From NCBI GenBank assembly GCA_038209965.1, contig JBBQXF010000084.1:1-20733 (forward strand): 20,733 nucleotides of DNA, in the 5' to 3' direction. Below, piece by piece: positions 6,568 through 12,997 of this stretch. A program made the translations under genes and the position numbers. How positions within the stretch are numbered: position 1 is the stretch's first letter; each line of letters starts with the position of its first letter. A model generated the notes under the pieces. That model saw only the letters and a program-made list of their open reading frames with translations, had not been told where the DNA came from and ran no database searches. The stretch is from JALONO01 sp038209965 (lineage in GTDB: Bacteria > Bacteroidota > Bacteroidia > Cytophagales > Thermoflexibacteraceae).

Positions 6568-8325
6568 ATGTTAAGGACACATCATTGCGGGGAACTCCGC
6601 CCCAGCCATATCGGACAAGCGGTAACCTTGTGCGGTTGGGTACAGACGGTGCGCGACCGGGGCGGCCTGATCTGGATCGACCTGCGCGACCGTTACGGGA
6701 TTACCCAACTAATCATGCAAGAAAATGTGAGCCATGATGAAATATTGCGCATGGCCCGTTCCCTGGGCCGCGAATTCGTGGTGCGCGCCACGGGCGAAGT
6801 GATTGAGCGGCAAGCCAAAAACGATAAAATTCCCACTGGCCATATCGAGATCCGGCTTCATTCGCTGGACATCTTAAACCCGGCCAAACTGCCCCCTTTC
6901 CTGATCGAGGACGAGACCGATGGCGGCGATGAACTGCGGATGAAATACCGCTACCTGGATCTGCGCCGGGGCGTGGTGCGCAAAAACCTGGAACTGCGCC
7001 ACCGCATGGCCAAGGCCACCCGCGATTATTTGGATGGCCAAGGCTTTTTGGAAGTTGAAACCCCCGTGTTGATCAAATCTACCCCCGAAGGTGCCCGCGA
7101 TTTTGTGGTGCCCTCGCGGATGAACCCCGGGCAATTTTATGCCCTGCCCCAGTCACCCCAAACTTTCAAGCAATTGCTGATGGTGTCGGGTTTTGACCGT
7201 TATTTTCAGATCGTCAAGTGTTTCCGCGATGAAGATCTGCGGGCCGATCGCCAGCCCGAGTTCACCCAGATTGACTGCGAGATGTCCTTTGTAACCCAAG
7301 AAGACATTTTGAACACCTTTGAAGGTCTGATCAAATATTTGTTCAAAACCATCAAAGGGCTGGAATTTGGCGATTTCCCCCGCATGACCTACGCCGATGC
7401 CATGCGCTTGTATGGATCCGACAAGCCCGATATTCGTTTTGGGATGCAGTTTGGTGAGTTGACCGACTTGGTGAAAGGCAAAAATTTTCCGATATTTGAA
7501 ACTGCTGAACTGGTGGTGGGCATCGCCGCCCCAGCTTGCAGCAGCTATACCCGCAAACAGATCGACGAACTGACGGCTTACGTGAAGCGCCCGCAAGTGG
7601 GGGCCAAGGGCTTGGTTTATGTCCAGTTCAACAACGACGGCACGTTCAAGTCGTCGGTAGATAAGTTTTACGACCAAGAGGAACTGATGCAATGGGCGGT
7701 CAAGCTCAATGCCCAGCCCGGCGATTTGATGCTCGTCATGGCCGGGGAGCCGCACCATACCCGCAAAGCCCTCAACGATCTACGCCTAGAGATGGGCAAC
7801 CGGCTGGGCCTTCGGGACAAGAACAACTATTGCCCATTGTGGGTATTGGATTTCCCGTTGGTCGAGTGGGGCCAAGAAGAGCAGCGTTGGTTTGCCATGC
7901 ACCACCCTTTCACATCGCCCAAACCCGAGGACATTCCGCTGCTGACCACCGATCCCGGCGCGGCCAAGGCCAACGCCTACGATCTGGTGCTGAATGGCAC
8001 CGAAGTGGGCGGCGGATCGATCCGGATCTACCACAAAGACTTGCAAGCCAAGTTGTTCAGTTTGTTGGGCTTTACCGATGAGCAGGCCAAGGCCCAATTT
8101 GGGTTTTTGATGGATGCATTCGAGTTTGGCGCACCACCGCACGGGGGCATTGCCTTCGGGTTTGACCGGCTGTGCGCCCTTTTCGGGGGGGTGGAATCGA
8201 TCCGCGACTTCATTGCTTTCCCCAAAAACAATTCGGGCCGCGATGTAATGATCGATTCACCGGCCGAGATTGACGACAAGCAGCTTACCGAACTAAGCAT
8301 TAGAGTGGCGCTCCAGAAAGGGTAG
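6568..8325 (+). CDS. aspS: Aspartyl-tRNA synthetase
   Basis: This 585-residue class II synthetase charges tRNA-Asp with aspartate. Visible parts are the N-terminal OB-fold anticodon-binding domain (about 1-110, including CGWVQTVRDRGGLIWIDLRD), motif 1 around FLEVETPVL (160-168), motif 2 FRDEDLRADRQPEFTQID (219-236), the bacterial-type GAD insertion in the middle, and motif 3 GIAFGFDRL (527-535). Length is normal for bacterial AspRS. The ATG at 6568 gives the expected MLRTHHCGEL start. Whether it is discriminating or also makes Asp-tRNA-Asn cannot be decided from this window. A strong hairpin follows. Confidence 0.98.
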   Translation: MLRTHHCGELRPSHIGQAVTLCGWVQTVRDRGGLIWIDLRDRYGITQLIMQENVSHDEILRMARSLGREFVVRATGEVIERQAKNDKIPTGHIEIRLHSLDILNPAKLPPFLIEDETDGGDELRMKYRYLDLRRGVVRKNLELRHRMAKATRDYLDGQGFLEVETPVLIKSTPEGARDFVVPSRMNPGQFYALPQSPQTFKQLLMVSGFDRYFQIVKCFRDEDLRADRQPEFTQIDCEMSFVTQEDILNTFEGLIKYLFKTIKGLEFGDFPRMTYADAMRLYGSDKPDIRFGMQFGELTDLVKGKNFPIFETAELVVGIAAPACSSYTRKQIDELTAYVKRPQVGAKGLVYVQFNNDGTFKSSVDKFYDQEELMQWAVKLNAQPGDLMLVMAGEPHHTRKALNDLRLEMGNRLGLRDKNNYCPLWVLDFPLVEWGQEEQRWFAMHHPFTSPKPEDIPLLTTDPGAAKANAYDLVLNGTEVGGGSIRIYHKDLQAKLFSLLGFTDEQAKAQFGFLMDAFEFGAPPHGGIAFGFDRLCALFGGVESIRDFIAFPKNNSGRDVMIDSPAEIDDKQLTELSIRVALQKG

Positions 8326-8352
8326 GTAGCTTCTCACCAAGCTTTCACCAAA

Positions 8353-8382
8353 ACAAGGCGGCTCATTATTGAGCCGCCTTGT
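8353..8382 (+). terminator. Hairpin terminator after aspS
   Basis: ACAAGGCGGCTC at 8353-8364 and GAGCCGCCTTGT at 8371-8382 form a perfect 12-bp stem with a six-base ATTATT loop, 27 bases past the aspS stop. No T-run follows directly, so termination may be partial or helped by Rho. Confidence 0.7.
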
Positions 8383-8391
8383 CTAGCATTG

Positions 8392-8481
8392 CTAGCCATT
8401 TTTGGCCTTTTGGTTTTTAAGCTCTTGTACTTGCTCCCGGATCGCTTGGGCAAGTTCTTTGATCTCTCGTATTCCTTTGCG
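8392..8481 (-). pseudogene. Possible 3' remnant of a lost gene
   Basis: Read on the minus strand, 29 codons between a TAG at 8482-8484 and a TAG at 8392-8394 encode a charged, helix-prone peptide (REIKELAQAIREQVQELK) resembling a coiled-coil tail. There is no start codon of its own. A run of seven C at about 8537-8543 lies further upstream. It may be the end of a frameshifted gene or simply chance. Confidence 0.2.
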
Positions 8482-8681
8482 CTACCGGGTGCCCGATTGG
8501 CTTTGTCATAAAATTTTGTGAAGTCTCCTTGTCATTCCCCCCCACCTTTTTCAGTTCAGAAAAGCGATTCATCACAATCCGTAATGAATCGAGTAACGAT
8601 GCGTGATAGCAATAGCAAGAATAAGCAACTTTAGGCCAAGAGCATCGGCACAATTAGATGATAAAGCCCCTTAAAACAAAT

Positions 8682-8718
8682 CAAAACGCTCCAAGAAGCT
8701 AGTCCTTGGAGCGTTTTG
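8682..8718 (-). terminator. Terminator of the oxoamine synthase gene
   Basis: CAAAACGCTCCAAG at 8682-8695 and CTTGGAGCGTTTTG at 8705-8718 form a perfect 14-bp stem with a nine-base loop. On the minus strand the stem is followed by T-rich sequence (ATTTGTTTTAAG). It lies 27 bases past the stop codon. Confidence 0.85.
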
Positions 8719-8745
8719 GGTAAAAATAGGCCAACAGAACCGGTT

Positions 8746-9996
8746 TTACATGGCCATGGCCATGGCCACTTCGGTATTGGCATAAACGCCACTGCGGAGC
8801 TTGTCGGTAATTTTTTCAAATGCGTCAATAGTTAGTTGAACGTCATCGAGGCTATGGGCGGCCGTAGGGATCAGGCGGAGCATGATCACATCCTTGGGCA
8901 CTACGGGGTAAATCACCACTGAGCAGAACACGCCGTAGTTTTCGCGCAGATCTATGATGAGGTTGCCCGCTTCATTGGTGCCCCCACTCAGGAACACGGG
9001 GGTCACCGGCGATGTCGTGTTGCCAATGTTGAGGCCGCGTTCGCGCAGGCCACTTTGGAGGCTATTGACCACTTCCCAGAGTTGGGTGCGCAATTGTGGT
9101 TGGGTGCGGAGCAGTTCCAGCCGTTTCATGTTGCCCACCACGATCGGCATGGGCAGGGTTTTGGCGTAAATCTGGGAACGGGTGTTGTAGCGCAAATAAT
9201 TGATCACATATTCTTCACCCGCGATAAAGCCGCCAATGCTGGCCATTGATTTGGCAAAAGTGGAAAAGAACAGATCCACTTTGTCCATGCAGTTCAGGTG
9301 TTCGGGAGTGCCAATTCCGGTCTTGCCCATTGTGCCAAAGCCGTGGGCATCATCCACTAAGAGGCGGAAGTTGTATTTTTCTTTCAGGGCGGCAATTTCG
9401 TCGATCTTGCCAATATCGCCCAGCATCCCAAAAACCCCCTCGGTGATCACCAGTAGGCCACCGCCAGTTTGCTCAGCCAGTTTGGTGGCCCGCTGCAATT
9501 GCTTTTCACAGTCGGCAATGTCGTTGTGGTGGAACTTGAACCGCTTGCCGATGTGCATCCGCAAACCATCAATAATGCAGGCGTGGCATTCTGAATCATA
9601 GACTACCACATCGCGGCGGTCGAGCAGGGCGTCGATGATGGACATGATGCCCTGATACCCATAATTGAGCACCATGGTATCTTGCTTGCCAGTAAAGTCG
9701 GACAGTTGGTGCTCAAATTCCTCGATGATATTGGAGTTGCCCGACATCATGCGCGCACCCATGGGGTAGGCAAGGCCGTATTGGGCACTGGCTTCGGCAT
9801 CTACCCTGCGCACTTCGGGATGATTGGCCAAGCCCAGGTAATTGTTCAGGCTCCAGGTCAACACTTCACGGCCACGAAACATCATACGGGGCGCAATTTC
9901 ACCTTCCAACTTGGGAAACATAAAATAACCGTGGCCAACGGAGGCATGTTTCCCCAAAGGGCCTTTGTCCTGATGTAGTTTTTTAAATATATCCAC
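8746..9996 (-). CDS. PLP-dependent alpha-oxoamine synthase (serine palmitoyltransferase / cysteate acyltransferase / KBL family)
   Basis: The 416-residue fold-type I PLP enzyme joins an acyl thioester to an amino acid with loss of CO2. Visible are the substrate-side NNYLGLANHP (51-60), the PLP-stacking histidine in ECHAC (H138), LLVDDAHGFG with D215 and H218, and the Schiff-base lysine K249 in STFAKSMASIGGF. The 'MDIF..L..DKGPLG' N-terminus is typical of the Bacteroidota branch. Three substrates are plausible: serine (sphingolipid base), cysteate (capnine/sulfonolipid) or glycine (2-amino-3-ketobutyrate). The lipid roles are likelier in this phylum but not proven by sequence. The start is GTG at 9994-9996: an in-frame TAA lies six codons upstream and no ATG intervenes. 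The C-terminus ends in a short MAMAM run from a 6-bp repeat. Confidence 0.9.
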   Translation of the reverse strand: MDIFKKLHQDKGPLGKHASVGHGYFMFPKLEGEIAPRMMFRGREVLTWSLNNYLGLANHPEVRRVDAEASAQYGLAYPMGARMMSGNSNIIEEFEHQLSDFTGKQDTMVLNYGYQGIMSIIDALLDRRDVVVYDSECHACIIDGLRMHIGKRFKFHHNDIADCEKQLQRATKLAEQTGGGLLVITEGVFGMLGDIGKIDEIAALKEKYNFRLLVDDAHGFGTMGKTGIGTPEHLNCMDKVDLFFSTFAKSMASIGGFIAGEEYVINYLRYNTRSQIYAKTLPMPIVVGNMKRLELLRTQPQLRTQLWEVVNSLQSGLRERGLNIGNTTSPVTPVFLSGGTNEAGNLIIDLRENYGVFCSVVIYPVVPKDVIMLRLIPTAAHSLDDVQLTIDAFEKITDKLRSGVYANTEVAMAMAM

Positions 9997-10404
9997 CTTG
10001 AAAAAGTTTTATTGATAGAAGAAAGAAATCTATTTGTAAAAAGCCCGTAAAGTTAACGGATTGTTTCCATTTCTACGATCAACGGTAGTGGTTTTTGCGA
10101 AAACAACGGGCGGTCCTTGGATCTGATTTTGGCTTGAGCAAATGGGTCTAATACAGGACTTTACCATGAAATGGCATAGAAATTTGTAATTTTCGCCAAA
10201 AAAAACATAACTTTTGATTTTTTTCCAAATGAAACTGAGCAAACAAGTTGAGTTTGATAATATCAATTGTGGGCCAATGGGTCTTGTTGTTCTTATTTAC
10301 AACCCAAAAGGCTCTAACACACTAACAAAAGGTTTTGTTCTGGATGTTTGTTTTCAGATTTGTCCTGCTTTTGCGCCAAGCTCAAACTGTCATTTTTACC
10401 GGTA
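9997..10404. other. AT-rich intergenic region
   Basis: About 400 bp, low in GC compared with its neighbours. It has the oxoamine synthase promoter at its left end and a short perfect dyad AACAAAA-gg-TTTTGTT at about 10324-10339. Open frames of about 60-80 codons on both strands lack any recognisable character. It leads into the decayed gene at 10405. Confidence 0.5.
10048..10082 (-). promoter_or_regulatory. Candidate promoter for the oxoamine synthase
   Basis: On the minus strand TAACTTTA (10048-10055) is one base off TAnnTTTG and is followed by CGGG, like other -7 boxes in the window. A TTG lies at 10080-10082, a slightly long 24-base spacing. The leader would be about 45 bases. Confidence 0.35.
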
Positions 10405-10791
10405 AATACGATACTGGATGACCAATTGCGCCACCCCGAAAAGGACTATTTTCTCGGTGTCCAAGTGATGCCCCGAGGTGATTGGGCAAACTATGGGCAA
10501 TTGCTGATCCATTATTGGGCTGCGCTCAAGTGAAAAAGGTGACAGCTGTTTTTCTCCAATCTCTTACAAGTCCGGGCACTGGACCAGTTTCGGGCCACGC
10601 GCCAACCAGCATTTTTAGGCAATACTTTGGTGGCGGACTTAGCAAAAATAGCGGGTCTTCGGGAAACGTTTGTCGCCCAATATCACCGAAAAGCCGCTCG
10701 ATGCGCACCAAGGTAGGTACTGTACTTGGCCGCCACTCAACTAGCCCGCATTACCGAATTGGTGAAACGGGCAGTTTGGGGTAGGGGATGA
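10405..10791 (+). pseudogene. Decayed protein-coding gene with in-frame stops
   Basis: One reading frame gives protein-like sequence across about 385 bp, interrupted by TGA at 10531-10533, TGA at 10540-10542 and TAG at 10714-10716. Segments include EKDYFLGVQVMPRGDWANYG and LLIHYWAALK before the stops, then LLQVRALDQFRATRQPAFLG, ADLAKIAGLRETFVAQYHRK, and after the TAG LAATQLARITELVKRAVWG. The composition (helical, balanced charge, normal codon choice) is unlike non-coding DNA, and a single frame carries it throughout, so point nonsense mutations explain it better than frameshifts. The 3' end runs about 40 bp into the convergent DUF350 gene. I do not recognise the family. The original start is not identifiable. 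Confidence 0.55.
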
Positions 10792-11275
10792 TCGACTCGA
10801 GCAGTAGGGCCACACTGTCTTTCACAAAAATGGCCACAATGATGACGATGGTACCCGAAATGATGCCCACGGCGAGGTTGTTCTTGCGGATTTCCTCAAA
10901 TTCGTTCACTTTGGTGAGCGACATGAACAAGTACAGCCCCGATAAGTTAGTGACAAGGGCCATCACCATGCTGATCAGCAAGAAGAGCAGGACATACTGT
11001 ATGACATCGATCACCACTTCCTGCGAGGCCGCACCACTGGTGTTGAGCACCCGCACCATGCTAAGGATGGGCTGGATGGTGCCCGAGATGATCAGCCCCA
11101 CCGAAAACAGGATGGCGGCAGTGAGAATGGCGTAAGCTACGTTGTTCTGCTCAATGTGGAACCGGGACTGGATAAACCGGCTGATGACCAAATAAGAAAC
11201 ATACAGGATGAACACCCCAATCACCAAGGAAAGGGAGAGCTCTAGCAGGGCCAGAAAAAAGAGTTTGGTGTTCAA
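10751..11275 (-). CDS. DUF350 (UPF0719) inner-membrane protein
   Basis: The 174-residue protein has four hydrophobic segments at about 7-31, 47-70, 86-115 and 133-155. It shows the internal two-fold similarity of DUF350: QNNVAYAI...G followed by KNNLAVGIISG. The biochemical role of the family is not established. The start is TTG at 11273-11275: an in-frame TAG stands four codons upstream and no ATG or GTG lies between, while the next methionine (residue 73) would remove two helices. The C-terminal end, after the last helix, overlaps the decayed gene on the other strand. The TPR gene's terminator lies just upstream, so the gene is probably transcribed on its own. Confidence 0.75.
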   Translation of the reverse strand: MNTKLFFLALLELSLSLVIGVFILYVSYLVISRFIQSRFHIEQNNVAYAILTAAILFSVGLIISGTIQPILSMVRVLNTSGAASQEVVIDVIQYVLLFLLISMVMALVTNLSGLYLFMSLTKVNEFEEIRKNNLAVGIISGTIVIIVAIFVKDSVALLLESIIPYPKLPVSPIR

Positions 11276-11311
11276 GGGATCACGCTATGGATTGATGAAG
11301 CCAAAAATAAA

Positions 11312-11342
11312 AAAAGTTTCGGGAGTTTATCCCGAAACTTTT
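11312..11342 (-). terminator. Terminator of the TPR gene
   Basis: AAAAGTTTCGGG at 11312-11323 and CCCGAAACTTTT at 11331-11342 make a perfect 12-bp stem with a seven-base loop. On the minus strand a T-rich tract follows. That tract contains TATTTTTG (11302-11309), an exact TAnnTTTG match, which could double as the -7 box of the DUF350 gene; no TTG is seen at the right distance. Confidence 0.85.
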
Positions 11343-11366
11343 AACTAATCAATATCGATCAACCTG

Positions 11367-12731
11367 CTACTTCCCCCCCTTGCCGTCTTTATTGGGTTCG
11401 GGCGTGTTGTCATTGGGTTGTAATTCTTCTTCTTCCAACAGTTTGAAATCCTTTAAGTTTTTCAGTTCCACCTCAGTGGCATCTTTGAGTGAGCTGCGGA
11501 GGGAAACCATGAAAGCTTGCTTGGCCAACTCGGTATTGGCCGTCTTTTTGGCCGCCATGCCCAACAAAAAATTAAATTCAGCCACTGTGGCACCGTCATA
11601 ACGGATCAGTAAAGCTTTCTGTACCAATTCAATGGTCTCTTTGAACATCCCCTTGCGATAGAGCGCAATGGCTTTGTTGAGGTTCGATTTGGCATCATCG
11701 GACTTGATGGCCAGTGCTTTGTCGCTAGTGGCAATGGCTTGGTCCAAGCGGTCGGCTGCTAAGTTCAATTCAGCGATTTGGATGTAAAGTGGCAGTTTTT
11801 TGAGGGGATCGGCCGAACTGGCCACGGCATTCTCCAGACTGGAAATGGCCGCCGATTGATCCGAGGTGCGCTTGGAGATTTGCACCATCAACACGTGGGC
11901 CGAAGGGAAATCTTTCTCGATCTTGATGGCCCGCTCAGCATAATTCTTGGCCAAATCGTTCTCATAGAATTTGAAATAGGCCAATCCGACATTGGAAGCA
12001 TACTTAGCACTAAAGCGCTCCAAACGTGCTCTGAAAGGGCCGTAGTTGGCTTTTTCCCAAGCCAATTTGGCTTTGTCATATTGGTCCATGTGGAAGTAGG
12101 CATAGCCCAGCTCAAAATAATACTTGGCGCTGATCTCGGGCTTGGCGGCTTTTATTTTTTCCTCAACGGCGATAACAGCATTGGCGGCATCGTCATAGCG
12201 GGACAATTTGTTGCTGATCTTGGCGTAGTGGTACATCACTATTTCATTGTTGGGGGCCACCTCCTTGGCTTCCTTCACTTTGACCAACGCCTCTTCAAAA
12301 TTTGCATCCTTAAGGTACTTGTTCATCACGAAAAGCTTGTAGCTCACTTTGCGGGTGGCGTCGTCTTCGTATTTGAAAGCTTGATCATAATAGGAAGATG
12401 CCCGATCAAAATCACCCTTGGACTTGTAGATCTGGGCCATCATGGTGTAGGCAGGTGCAAAATCGTCCTTGGCCTTGATCGCATTGTTCAGAGTGGAGAG
12501 CGCGGCATCAGTGCGCTTCAACTGGAACTCTGACTGGGCCTTGGCATAAAGGTACTTGTAGTTGTTCGGTTCTTTTTGTAGGGCACGGGTAAATTCCATC
12601 ACTGCCTTTTCGTGTTGGCCAGAACGGCGAAGGTTTTCCCCATCAACGTAGTACGACAATCCATCTTGGGCAAATACTTTATGCTGAGCGCCCAAGAACA
12701 GAATTATTGCGAGTAATAATAATTTTTTCAT
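11367..12731 (-). CDS. Secreted tetratricopeptide-repeat protein
   Basis: The frame is open from 12902, but the ATG at 12729-12731 is chosen because it opens a Sec signal peptide (MKKLLLLAIILFLG..., cleavage near VFA-Q at 19-22). The 57 residues upstream have no such character. This gives 454 residues. The mature protein is almost entirely TPRs of about 34 residues, roughly nine or ten, for example GENLRRSGQHEKAVMEFTRA, MMAQIYKSKGDFDRASSYYD and ELGYAYFHMDQYDKAKLAW. It ends in an acidic, proline- and lysine-containing tail. TPR arrays are protein-protein scaffolds; the leader places this one in the periplasm or at the inner face of the outer membrane. Partner unknown. It is flanked by two terminators, so it is probably monocistronic. 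Confidence 0.88.
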   Translation of the reverse strand: MKKLLLLAIILFLGAQHKVFAQDGLSYYVDGENLRRSGQHEKAVMEFTRALQKEPNNYKYLYAKAQSEFQLKRTDAALSTLNNAIKAKDDFAPAYTMMAQIYKSKGDFDRASSYYDQAFKYEDDATRKVSYKLFVMNKYLKDANFEEALVKVKEAKEVAPNNEIVMYHYAKISNKLSRYDDAANAVIAVEEKIKAAKPEISAKYYFELGYAYFHMDQYDKAKLAWEKANYGPFRARLERFSAKYASNVGLAYFKFYENDLAKNYAERAIKIEKDFPSAHVLMVQISKRTSDQSAAISSLENAVASSADPLKKLPLYIQIAELNLAADRLDQAIATSDKALAIKSDDAKSNLNKAIALYRKGMFKETIELVQKALLIRYDGATVAEFNFLLGMAAKKTANTELAKQAFMVSLRSSLKDATEVELKNLKDFKLLEEEELQPNDNTPEPNKDGKGGK

Positions 12732-12940
12732 AAAAATTTCCGAATTGGAATAATTAGGGTCAAACGATTTGTGTTGTGAAGCTTGCCCGATTGGTAGAGC
12801 AAGTATGATGCTACAATGGTACTCATGTAATGTGTATGCAAATGTTATGTATTTTTTGGGAATAAAAAAATCTAGGGGCAATATTTTTTGGTATAAAATC
12901 AATAATTAATATGACTAATTCAAGATTTACTGCTTAGCAC

Positions 12941-12972
12941 AAAAAAATACCCGATTAATGCAATAATCGGGT
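12941..12972 (-). terminator. Terminator of uvrA
   Basis: ACCCGATTA at 12949-12957 pairs with TAATCGGGT at 12964-12972. On the minus strand the stem is followed by a run of seven T at 12941-12947. It lies 25 bases after the uvrA stop. Confidence 0.85.
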
Positions 12973-12997
12973 TGTACTTTGTTATAGTTGGATTGTA

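Larger units (their letters stand above)
8326..8745. other. 420-bp convergent intergenic region
   Basis: It lies between the 3' ends of aspS (+) and the oxoamine synthase (-). It holds a hairpin for each gene (8353-8382 and 8682-8718) and, between them, about 300 bp with fragments of coding-like sequence on the minus strand but no intact gene. Confidence 0.6.

Noticed and set aside
8537..8543. Run of seven C as a phase-variation tract.
   Set aside because: It does not lie in an intact gene or a clear promoter; the surrounding sequence holds only doubtful coding remnants.
10030..10266. 78-residue minus-strand open frame in the AT-rich spacer.
   Set aside because: No signal, domain or conserved look; it overlaps the candidate promoter of the oxoamine synthase.
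10531..10542. Possible recoding of TGA: two in-frame TGA codons in coding-like sequence, and none of the 15 recognised genes ends in TGA (10 TAA, 5 TAG).
   Set aside because: The same frame also has a TAG, no characterised gene here contains an internal TGA, and TGG is used normally for tryptophan. Fifteen genes is too small a sample; nonsense decay is simpler. A genome-wide stop-codon count and presence of RF2 would settle it.
12732..12902. 57-residue N-terminal extension of the TPR protein.
   Set aside because: The MKKLLLLAII signal peptide begins at 12731; the extension is AT-rich and lacks domain features.
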